Of a DNA stretch of 18,635 bases, positions 8,283 to 15,130 are shown piece by piece; position 1 is the first letter of the stretch; every line of letters begins with the position of its first letter. The notes under the pieces were generated by a model. That model searched no databases, was not told the origin of the DNA, and saw only the letters and a program-made list of their open reading frames with translations. This DNA comes from CAZYBG01 sp964645155 (GTDB lineage: Bacteria; Pseudomonadota; Alphaproteobacteria; Rhodobacterales; Rhodobacteraceae). The position numbers and the translations under genes are program-made. The DNA is taken from positions 1 through 18,635 of the forward strand of contig CAZYBG010000066.1 of the NCBI GenBank assembly GCA_964645155.1, given 5' to 3'.

Positions 8283-9115
8283 TGGAGACGGTGCGGATCG
8301 GCGCCGTGGCGGTCGGCAACGACCTGCCGCTGACGGTGATCGCCGGGCCCTGCCAGATCGAAAGCGCGGACCACGCCCAGATGATCGCCGGCCGGATGGC
8401 CGAGATCTGCCGGGCCGCCGGCGCCGGCTATATCTTCAAGGCCAGCTACGACAAGGCAAACCGCACCTCGCTCGCCGGCCGGCGGGGGATCGGCCGCGAG
8501 GCGGGGCTCGCGGTGCTCGCCGCGGTGCGGTCCGCGATCGGCTGCCCGGTCCTGACCGACGTGCACGAGCCCGGCCACTGCGCCGAAGCCGCCGCTGCGG
8601 TCGACGTCCTGCAGATCCCCGCCTTTCTCAGCCGGCAGACCGACCTCCTCGTCGCCGCGGGCGAGACCGGCGCCGCGATCAACGTCAAGAAGGGCCAGTT
8701 CCTCGCACCGTGGGACATGGCCAACGTGGCCGAGAAGGTGGCGAGCACCGGCAACCGCCGCATCCTGCTGACCGAGCGCGGCGTGAGTTTCGGCTACAAC
8801 ACCCTCGTGACCGACATGCGCAGCCTGCCCGAGATGATGCGGACGGGCTATCCCGTGGTGATGGACGCGACCCATTCGGTGCAGCAGCCCGGCGGCCGCG
8901 GCACGGCGTCCGGCGGCCAGCGCGAGTTCGCCCCGGTCATGGCTCGCGCCGCCGTGTCGCTCGGCATCGCGGCCGTCTTCATCGAGACGCACGAGGACCC
9001 GGACCGGGCACCGTCCGACGGGCCGAACATGATCCCGCTCGACCGTATGGGCGGGCTCGTCGCCGGGCTGATGGACTTCGACCGAATCGCCAAGGCCGAC
9101 CCGATCCGGCTCTGA
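8282..9115 (+). CDS. kdsA: 3-deoxy-8-phosphooctulonate synthase (Kdo-8-P synthase), metal-dependent type, 277 aa
   Basis: Joins phosphoenolpyruvate and arabinose 5-phosphate to give Kdo-8-phosphate, the precursor of Kdo for lipopolysaccharide and for the linker of group-2 capsules. Diagnostic segments are IAGPCQIES, FKASYDKANRTS, NVKKGQF, LTERGVSFGYNTLVTDMRSL and DATHSVQQPGG. Cys24, His198, Glu235 and Asp246 correspond, with the same spacing as I recall it, to the metal ligands of the Aquifex enzyme (Cys11, His185, Glu222, Asp233); the E. coli enzyme has Asn instead of Cys. ATG at 8282 overlaps the KpsE-like stop as TGATG; a GTG at 8279 is possible but less likely. Position directly behind the export genes suggests service to capsule synthesis, though it could equally be the cell's only copy. 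Confidence 0.96.
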   Translation: METVRIGAVAVGNDLPLTVIAGPCQIESADHAQMIAGRMAEICRAAGAGYIFKASYDKANRTSLAGRRGIGREAGLAVLAAVRSAIGCPVLTDVHEPGHCAEAAAAVDVLQIPAFLSRQTDLLVAAGETGAAINVKKGQFLAPWDMANVAEKVASTGNRRILLTERGVSFGYNTLVTDMRSLPEMMRTGYPVVMDATHSVQQPGGRGTASGGQREFAPVMARAAVSLGIAAVFIETHEDPDRAPSDGPNMIPLDRMGGLVAGLMDFDRIAKADPIRL

Positions 9116-9146
9116 CGGTGCCGCCGCAGGGGCCCGGCGCGGCGCG

Positions 9147-9158
9147 GGTCGCGCGACC
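9147..9158. repeat. 12-base perfect palindrome between kdsA and tRNA-Gln
   Basis: GGTCGCGCGACC reads the same on both strands. It lies 31 bases after the kdsA stop and 11 bases before the tRNA promoter -35 box. With no loop it is a poor hairpin, and it may be chance in such G/C-rich DNA. Confidence 0.3.
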
Positions 9159-9169
9159 GTCGATGGGGC

Positions 9170-9198
9170 TTGAACGCCTCTCCCAACGCGCGTATCTA
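9170..9198 (+). promoter_or_regulatory. Promoter of tRNA-Gln
   Basis: TTGAAC (9170-9175) and TATCTA (9193-9198) are separated by exactly 17 bases. The -10 box ends 12 bases before the mature tRNA 5' end, so transcription should begin near 9205 with a very short leader. This is the best sigma-70 match in the window, as expected for a stable RNA gene. Confidence 0.7.
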
Positions 9199-9210
9199 GC
9201 GCCTCGCTGT

Positions 9211-9285
9211 TGGGGAGTGGCGCAACGGTAGCGCGACGGTTTTTGGTACCGCAGGTTGCAGGTTCGAATCCTGCCTCCCCAGCCA
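9211..9285 (+). tRNA. tRNA-Gln (anticodon TTG)
   Basis: Full cloverleaf by eye: acceptor TGGGGAG pairs with CTCCCCA, the D-stem is GCGC/GCGC around AACGGTA, the anticodon loop is TTTTGGT with anticodon TTG (reads CAA, and CAG by wobble), and the T-stem GCAGG/CCTGC encloses TTCGAAT. Discriminator G and an encoded CCA end it. The top base pair of the anticodon stem (A-C) is a mismatch. The U1-A72 end pair and the UUG anticodon are typical of glutamine tRNAs. Confidence 0.95.
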
Positions 9286-9327
9286 GCTACCCCAGCCAGC
9301 CTTCCCCGCCAGCTACCCCAGCCGGCC
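9276..9327 (+). repeat. 26-base tandem duplication covering the tRNA-Gln 3' end
   Basis: The unit 9276-9301, which begins inside the acceptor stem and includes the encoded CCA, is repeated at 9302-9327 with three mismatches; the core GCCAGCTACCCCAGCC is identical in both. Inside each unit a shorter CCCC(A)GCCAGC-like block recurs, giving four near-copies of the tRNA tail in a row. It looks like a slippage or recombination scar at the tRNA end. Confidence 0.75.
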
Positions 9328-9569
9328 ACCGAGCCCGCCAAGAACGGATGTTCCGGTCGCGGCAATGCCGTGACGCGCAGTTCGCCGCACCGACCAGGCG
9401 CCGGGCCGGTCACGCCCGCCGGGCGCGGGCGACGTGCCGCCCCGTGCCACCTCTTTTGGCGATGGTGTAACCAGACCCTTGTGAACCCACCGGCAGGCCG
9501 TGCAATCTGCGGATGGCGGCGTCGAGGCCGGCGCCGTGCGCGCGGGCGGCGGAGGGGAGCGCGGCGGGA
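9286..9569. other. Gap between tRNA-Gln and haloperoxidase gene (284 bases)
   Basis: Apart from the tandem duplication at its start, I see no gene here. A G/C-rich stretch with weak hairpin potential (about 9425-9442) is followed by CTCTTTT (9451-9457), which might end tRNA transcription, but the T-run is about ten bases away from the stem. A purine-rich GGAGGGGAG (9551-9559) near the right end is the likely ribosome binding site of the next gene. No convincing promoter for that gene was found. Confidence 0.4.
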
Positions 9570-10907
9570 ATGGACGGCAAGGCCGAACGATCAGCGGGTC
9601 CCACACGGCGAACCGTGCTCTCTGGAACCTGCGCCGTCTCGGCGCTGGCGCTTTCCGGCCTGCCGCTCCGCGCCGCGCAGTCCGACCGGGCGATCCAGGT
9701 TCTCGAAACGTGGTACCGCCTCGTGCTCGAACTCGTGCGCCATACGCCGACCTACTCGCCGCCGGTGGCAAGCCGCGCCTTCGCCTATCTCGGGGTCACC
9801 GCGCACGAGGTCTGCGCCGCGACCGTGCCAGGGCTGCGTTCGCTCGCCGGCCAGCTCGGCAGCCTCACGCCCGGCCCCCGCACCGCGGGCGGCGACGTGG
9901 CAGTCGCGCTCAATGCCGCACTCTCCCGGGCGACGGCGGCCTACTTCGCCAGTACCGGCCCCACCGGGCAACGCGCGCTGGCCGCGATGCGGGTGCGGCT
10001 GGCCGAGGATGCCGGCCGCGGGGTGGCCGCGGCGACCGTCGCCGCCAGCACGGCGCTCGGCATCGCGATCGCCGACCACGTGCAGGGATGGTCGGCAAGC
10101 GACGGCGGCGCGATCGTCGAGAACATGGGCTTTCCGCTCGCCTGGGAGCGGCGGCCCGCACCGGACGCCTGGGTCCCGACCAGCACCCTCGGCCAGCAGC
10201 AGACACCGCTCCTGCCGGGCTGGGGCGGAAACCGCACCTTCGCCTTGCCCGCCGCGGGCACCTGCAGCCTGCCGCCACCGCCGTCCTACTCGGAGGAGCC
10301 CGGTTCGGCGTTCCATGCCGAGGCGGCCGAGGTGGTCGATATCTCGCGCGCGCTGACCGACGAGCAGGCCGATATCGCGCGCTTTTGGTCCGACGATCCG
10401 ATGCTGTCGCCCACCCCGCCGGGCCACTGGATCTCGATCCTGCTGCAGATCGCCCGCCGCGACGGCATGCCGGCCGACCGCCTCGCCGCGGCGCTGGCCG
10501 TCCTCGGCGTCGGCATGGCGGACGCTTTCATCGCCTGCTGGCACGACAAGTACCGCTACGATCTCGTCCGGCCGGTGACCTATATCCGCCGCCATATCGA
10601 CCCGGCATGGGAGGCGCTGCTGATCACCCCGCCGTTCCCGGAATACCCGTCGGGCCACTCGACCCTATCCGGCGCCGCGGCGACCGTGCTCACGGCGCTC
10701 TTCGGCGACAGCTTCGCCTTCACCGACGCAACCCACGAGGATGACGGCCTGGCGGCGCGGCAGTATCCGGGCTTCTGGGCCGCCGCCGAGGAGGCGGCGA
10801 TGTCGCGGCTCTATGGCGGCATCCACTTCCGCTCGGCGGTCGAGCGCGGCCTCGACCAGGGACGCTGCGTCGGTGCCTTCGCCGCGCGCCTCGTCACGCG
10901 GGGCTGA
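9570..10907 (+). CDS. Vanadium-dependent haloperoxidase/phosphatase-family enzyme, Tat-exported, 445 aa
   Basis: Belongs to the PAP2/vanadium haloperoxidase superfamily; such enzymes oxidise halides with H2O2, or hydrolyse phosphate esters. The N-terminus has a twin-arginine signal (TRRTVLSG, R13-R14) followed by a hydrophobic stretch and a likely cut near residue 36, so it should act folded in the periplasm or outside. The oxyanion site is complete: K327 and R334 in KYRYDLVRPV, S361-G362-H363 in PSGHS, and R413 and H419 in SRLYGGIHFR. The spacings K-R (7) and R-H (6) equal those of Curvularia chloroperoxidase. ATG at 9570 is preferred over 9513 because GGAGGGGAG sits ten bases upstream and the signal peptide then has normal length. 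The next gene starts three bases after its stop. Halide preference, or phosphatase activity, cannot be read from the sequence. Confidence 0.92.
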   Translation: MDGKAERSAGPTRRTVLSGTCAVSALALSGLPLRAAQSDRAIQVLETWYRLVLELVRHTPTYSPPVASRAFAYLGVTAHEVCAATVPGLRSLAGQLGSLTPGPRTAGGDVAVALNAALSRATAAYFASTGPTGQRALAAMRVRLAEDAGRGVAAATVAASTALGIAIADHVQGWSASDGGAIVENMGFPLAWERRPAPDAWVPTSTLGQQQTPLLPGWGGNRTFALPAAGTCSLPPPPSYSEEPGSAFHAEAAEVVDISRALTDEQADIARFWSDDPMLSPTPPGHWISILLQIARRDGMPADRLAAALAVLGVGMADAFIACWHDKYRYDLVRPVTYIRRHIDPAWEALLITPPFPEYPSGHSTLSGAAATVLTALFGDSFAFTDATHEDDGLAARQYPGFWAAAEEAAMSRLYGGIHFRSAVERGLDQGRCVGAFAARLVTRG

Positions 10908-10910
10908 CGG

Positions 10911-12488
10911 ATGCGTGGCGCGCGCCTGCTCTGCCTTGCCGCCGCCCTGCCCGGACCCGCTGCCGGACAGCCGCTTCCCGCGGTGCCGACCTTCCTCGAC
11001 GAGACGGCCACGAGCGGCGTGAGGAGCGTCTACGAAGGCGAGTGGCAGTTCATGGTGGGCGGTGGCGTCGCCGCCTTCGACTGCTCGGGCGATCTGCTGC
11101 CCGAGCTGTTCTTCGCCGGCGGGGCGGCTGCCTCGAGCCTCTGGCTGAACCAGAGCGAGACCGGCGGTCCGCTCGCCTTCGCGGCGGTCGAGGGCGCAGC
11201 CGTGCTGAGCGACGTCACCGGCGCCTACCCCCTCGACATCGACTCGGACGGGATCACCGATCTGGCGGTGCTGAGGGTGGGCGAGAACGTGCTGCTCCGC
11301 GGCCTCGGCGACTGCCGGTTCGAGAGGGCGAACGAGCGCTGGGGCTTCGACGGCGGCGATGCCTGGTCAACCGCCTTCACCGCGACCTGGGAGGCCGGTG
11401 CCGATTGGCCGACGCTTGCCATCGGAAACTACATCGACCGGCGGGAGGAGGCGTTCCCCTGGGGCTCGTGCACCGACAACTGGCTGCACCGGCCGGCCTC
11501 GGGGGCCGGCTTTGGCCCGCCGGTTCCGCTGACGCCAAGCCATTGCGCGCTGTCGATGCTGTTCACCGACTGGGACCGCTCCGGCCGCAAGGCGCTCCGC
11601 GTGTCGAACGACCGTGAGTACTACAAGGGCGGGCAGGAGCAGCTCTGGCGCCTGCCGCCCGGCGCAGCGCCGGACCTCCATACCGAGGCCGAGGGCTGGA
11701 AGCAGCTCCGCATCTGGGGGATGGGGATCGCCGCGGCGGACCTGACCGGCGACGGCTATCTCGAGTATTTCCTGACCAGCATGGCCGACAACCGCCTGCA
11801 AAGCCTGACCGACCCCGCGGCGGGCCGGCCGGCATATGCCGACATCGCGTTCGCGCGCGGGGTCACCGCCCACCGTCCCTATTTCGGCGAGGTGCTGCCA
11901 TCGACAGCATGGCACGCGCAGTTCGAGGATGTGAACAACGACGGGCTGACCGACCTCTTCATCGTCAAGGGGAACGTCGCCCGGATGCCCGACTTCGCGC
12001 AGGCCGATCCGAACAACCTCCTGCTGCAGCGCGAGGACGGGACCTTCGCGGAAGCCGGCGACCGCGCCGGGGTGGCCAGCACGCGGACCGGCCGCGGCGG
12101 CGTCCTTGCCGACCTCAACGCGGACGGCCATCTCGACCTTGTCGTCGTGAACCGCTGGGAGCCGGCGGAATTGTGGCGCAACAGCGGCGATGCGGGGGGC
12201 GGCGCGGTCGGTCTGCGGCTGCGCCAGCAGGGCGCCAACCCCGACGCCATCGGGGCGTGGATCGAGCTGCGGTCGGGCACGCGCGTGCAGCACCGCGAGC
12301 TTGCCGTCGGCGGCGGCCATGCCAGCGGCCATCTGGGGTGGCTGCATTTCGGGCTGGGCAAGGCGGAACGCGCCGAGGTCCGGATCACCTGGCCGGATGG
12401 AACATCGGGCGACTGGCTCCCGCTCGAGGCCGGGGGGCAGTTCTGGATCGACCGCGCGGCCGGCGTGATCCCGGTGCTCTGGCCTTGA
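10911..12488 (+). CDS. Secreted VCBS/FG-GAP repeat protein with ASPIC/UnbV domain (CRTAC1-like), 525 aa
   Basis: A predicted exported beta-propeller protein of unknown function. A Sec signal peptide (residues 1 to about 19, ending PAAG) is followed by repeats with calcium-binding loops: DIDSDGITDL (109-118), DLTGDGYLEY (277-286), DVNNDGLTDL (340-349) and DLNADGHLDL (401-410), plus a degenerate one at 57. The C-terminal part (about 435-510), with NPDAIGAWIELRSG and VRITWPDG, matches the ASPIC/UnbV domain seen in CRTAC1-like proteins. No protease or hydrolase motif is seen. It starts three bases after the haloperoxidase stop, so the two are almost certainly co-translated and both leave the cytoplasm. 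It converges on the DUF4175 gene with a 25-base gap. Confidence 0.9.
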   Translation: MRGARLLCLAAALPGPAAGQPLPAVPTFLDETATSGVRSVYEGEWQFMVGGGVAAFDCSGDLLPELFFAGGAAASSLWLNQSETGGPLAFAAVEGAAVLSDVTGAYPLDIDSDGITDLAVLRVGENVLLRGLGDCRFERANERWGFDGGDAWSTAFTATWEAGADWPTLAIGNYIDRREEAFPWGSCTDNWLHRPASGAGFGPPVPLTPSHCALSMLFTDWDRSGRKALRVSNDREYYKGGQEQLWRLPPGAAPDLHTEAEGWKQLRIWGMGIAAADLTGDGYLEYFLTSMADNRLQSLTDPAAGRPAYADIAFARGVTAHRPYFGEVLPSTAWHAQFEDVNNDGLTDLFIVKGNVARMPDFAQADPNNLLLQREDGTFAEAGDRAGVASTRTGRGGVLADLNADGHLDLVVVNRWEPAELWRNSGDAGGGAVGLRLRQQGANPDAIGAWIELRSGTRVQHRELAVGGGHASGHLGWLHFGLGKAERAEVRITWPDGTSGDWLPLEAGGQFWIDRAAGVIPVLWP

Positions 12489-12513
12489 CGCGCCGCAGCC
12501 GCGGGCGGCGGCT

Positions 12514-15093
12514 TCAGAAGCGTTCCAGCAGCCGTTCGAGATAGTCGCGTTCGGCCTGTGGCCGGCCCTGGTCGCCCGAGCGTCGGCGGATCTCGTCGAG
12601 CAGTTCCTCGGCCCGGCGGTAGACGTCCTCGCCCTGGAGCAGGTTCTCGTCGGTCCCGATCCTGCCGCCGCCATTGCCGATCTCGCGGCCGAGCGGGTCG
12701 CGCTGGCCGCGCGGCTGGCCCTCGCCCATCGCCTGCCCCTGCTCGCCGTTCTGCTGCTGTTCCTGCTGCGCGAGGGCCTCGCCGAGGTTGCGCATGCCTT
12801 CGCGCAGCGCGTCCATCGCCTCGGCCTGGCTATCGATCGCGCCGGCGAAATCGTCGTTGCGGAGCGCATTCTCGGCCTCGTCCATCGCGCGGCCGGCGCG
12901 GTCAAGGGAATCGCGGGCTGCGTCGCCCTCGGGCGTTCCGGCGCCGGGCAGGTTCTGCGACTGGCGGTCGAGTTCTCTGCGGAGCGCCTCCTGCCGATCG
13001 GCGAGCGACCCCTCGGCGCTGCCGCCGTCGCCCTGACCCGGCCGGCGGTCGCCCTGTCCCTCGCCCTGCCCCATGCCCTGCTGGTCGCCGCTTCCCTCCT
13101 GGCCCTGCTGGCCTTGCTGGCCCTCGCCCTGCTGGCCCTCTTGCCCCTGCTGGCCGGGATTGAACTGCTCCTGCAGGTCACGGAACGCATCGTCGGACAG
13201 GCCCTGCTGGTCGCGCAGCGTCTCGGCCAGGCCCTCCATCGCCTGCTGGCCCGGCGATTGCTGGCCGCCCTCGCCGCGGGTGACCTGCATGTTCTGCATC
13301 ATCTCCATCAGCTGGTTCAGCAACTCCTGCGCCTCGGCCATCCGGCCTTCCTCCATCAGGCGCTGGATCTCGTCCAGCATCTGCTGGAGCTGGTCGCCGG
13401 TGATCTCCTGCATGTTCTCCGACATCTGCTCGCCGTCCTGCGGCTCGGCGTTCTCGGCCAGCTGACGCATGTAGTCCTGCATCGCCTCCGAAAGCTCCTG
13501 CATCAGCTCGTCGATCTCCTCCTGCGAGGCGCCGTTGCGCATCGCCTCGCTCAGCTGGTCCTGCGCGCGGCGCAGCCGCTCGAGCGCGTCGGCAAGATCG
13601 CCCTCCTCGATCAGAAGCGCGATGTTCCAGAGAACCTCTGCCATCTCGTCGCGCGCCTCGGGCGTGAACCCGCCGGCGTTCCGCGCGGCTTCCATCCGGC
13701 GGAGTGCGACGCGCAACTGGAGGTAGGCGCCCTCGTCGCGAAAGAGGCCGTCGGGGCGGTGCGTGACCGCGCGCAGGATGCGGATCACCCGCGGCAGGTT
13801 GTCCCGCGTCCAGAGCAGGTCGCGCCGCTGCTCGATCACGGCGGAGGCGAGGGGATCGAAGAACCGGCGGCCGGGCAGGACGATCTCTTCCGGCGCGGCG
13901 GTGCCGGTCTGGCCCGCGGCATCCTCGGCGGTCAAGGTGACGGTGACCGGAAGGTTGGCCCAAGGGTGCTTGGAGAAATCCTCGATCAGCGTCTCGGTGA
14001 ACTCGGTCCGGTCGCCGGTGATCGGCATCGGCAGGTCGAGCACCACGGGCTCGCGCGGCTCCGGCGCGGCTGCCATGCCGTGGCTGCGGTCCGCCGCAGG
14101 CAGGTTCAGCGCGATCTCCGCGCGGCCGGCGACCACGCCGTAGTCGTCGCTGGCCGAAAAGCCGCGGCGCATCTCGCCCGACGCGGCACGCTCGACCTCA
14201 CCCGAAGGCGCGATCGCCGGCGGCGTGTCGGCGGTGGCGGTCACTGCCCATGTGCGTCCGCCGGGGCCCGCAACCTCGATCGAGCCCGAGCGCGCGACCT
14301 CGAAATCCTGCGCAGGGGCCGCGGCGCTGCCGACCTCGCCAGTCCGGCCCGAGACCGTCTCGGCAATCGTCAGCGCGCCGACCTCGCCGTAGAGCCGCAG
14401 CGTCACGCGGCTCCCCGCCGGCACCTCGAGCGCGCCGCCCGCGATGTCGTTCAGGTAGAGCGACGGCCGGCCGGTATGCGCCGGCGGCTCGACCCAGCCC
14501 TCCCAGGCAGGCCCCGCGGCGATCGCGGCATCCGCGGGCCCGCCCACGACGGTGCCGACCGTGGCAACGCGCCAGAGCGAGCCGAAGAGAAGCGCCATGA
14601 CGAACGCCGTCAGCGCGACGTAACGCAGCGCAAAGGGATCGCGTGCGGCGATGCGCAGGTCGGGCTCGGGCGCCCGCGCGCGCGCCGCGCGATCTGCCAT
14701 CCGCGCCACATGGGCGCGCCAGACCGCCTCGGACGCGGCATCGCCTGCGCCGATCGCCTGGGTGTCGATCAGCGCGGCGATCGGCCGGCCCGGCAGGGTG
14801 CGGTCGAGCCGATCCAGCGCCTCGGCCCGCGTCGGCAGGCGGAAACGCAGGAGCCCGCGCGCAAGCGTGGCGACGAAGCCCACGACAGCCGCGACCACGC
14901 CCGCCCAGACCGCCTCGACCGGCAGCGCCTCGTGCAGGCCGAAGGCCAGCGCCGCGAGCGCGAGCAGAAGAATCGTCCAGAGCGGCCAGAACGCCCGCAC
15001 GAGCCGCTCGGCCGACATTCCCGCGCGGGTCAGCGCGAGAGGCCGGGCGATGCGGGCCAGCGCATCGTGGGGAAGGCCCTTCTCTTCGGTCAT
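12514..15093 (-). CDS. DUF4175 (TIGR02302-type) membrane protein, 859 aa
   Basis: A large protein conserved in alphaproteobacteria but of unknown function. Three membrane helices lie in the first fifth (about 34-53, 60-80, 157-176). A periplasmic region with beta-rich segments follows, then a Glu/Met/Gln-rich helical stretch (about 450-640, likely coiled coil), a Gln/Gly low-complexity run (about 640-690), and a helical C-terminus ending YLERLLERF. The start ATG at 15093 has AAAGGGAG directly upstream. It follows lysA by 37 bases on the same strand, an order I recall from Rhodobacterales, and is probably co-transcribed with it. The location downstream of lysA and the envelope topology hint at a cell-envelope role, but nothing shows an enzymatic function. 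Confidence 0.9.
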   Translation of the reverse strand: MTEEKGLPHDALARIARPLALTRAGMSAERLVRAFWPLWTILLLALAALAFGLHEALPVEAVWAGVVAAVVGFVATLARGLLRFRLPTRAEALDRLDRTLPGRPIAALIDTQAIGAGDAASEAVWRAHVARMADRAARARAPEPDLRIAARDPFALRYVALTAFVMALLFGSLWRVATVGTVVGGPADAAIAAGPAWEGWVEPPAHTGRPSLYLNDIAGGALEVPAGSRVTLRLYGEVGALTIAETVSGRTGEVGSAAAPAQDFEVARSGSIEVAGPGGRTWAVTATADTPPAIAPSGEVERAASGEMRRGFSASDDYGVVAGRAEIALNLPAADRSHGMAAAPEPREPVVLDLPMPITGDRTEFTETLIEDFSKHPWANLPVTVTLTAEDAAGQTGTAAPEEIVLPGRRFFDPLASAVIEQRRDLLWTRDNLPRVIRILRAVTHRPDGLFRDEGAYLQLRVALRRMEAARNAGGFTPEARDEMAEVLWNIALLIEEGDLADALERLRRAQDQLSEAMRNGASQEEIDELMQELSEAMQDYMRQLAENAEPQDGEQMSENMQEITGDQLQQMLDEIQRLMEEGRMAEAQELLNQLMEMMQNMQVTRGEGGQQSPGQQAMEGLAETLRDQQGLSDDAFRDLQEQFNPGQQGQEGQQGEGQQGQQGQEGSGDQQGMGQGEGQGDRRPGQGDGGSAEGSLADRQEALRRELDRQSQNLPGAGTPEGDAARDSLDRAGRAMDEAENALRNDDFAGAIDSQAEAMDALREGMRNLGEALAQQEQQQNGEQGQAMGEGQPRGQRDPLGREIGNGGGRIGTDENLLQGEDVYRRAEELLDEIRRRSGDQGRPQAERDYLERLLERF

Positions 15094-15130
15094 GCTCCCT
15101 TTCCGGGGGAGGGTGGCGCGGGGCGGCGCA

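Noticed and set aside
8979..9413. Open reading frame on the minus strand containing GGRIRTCNLRYQKPSRYR
   Set aside because: This is the antisense translation of the tRNA-Gln, a well-known annotation artefact; it also overlaps the end of kdsA.
9425..9457. Possible intrinsic terminator after tRNA-Gln
   Set aside because: The stem is short and ambiguous, and the T-run is about ten bases away from it, so I only mention it in the gap entry.
12489..12513. G/C-rich segment between two convergent genes as a bidirectional terminator
   Set aside because: Self-complementarity is imperfect and there is no T-run on either strand; could be chance at this base composition.
13040..13170. Short repeated DNA units, considered as a repeat array
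   Set aside because: They are in-frame codons for the Gln/Gly-rich linker of the DUF4175 protein, of irregular length, without spacers; not a CRISPR or intergenic repeat.
11367..13190. 607-codon open frame on the minus strand
   Set aside because: Spans the ASPIC/UnbV gene antisense and the DUF4175 gene in a wrong frame; no recognisable domain.
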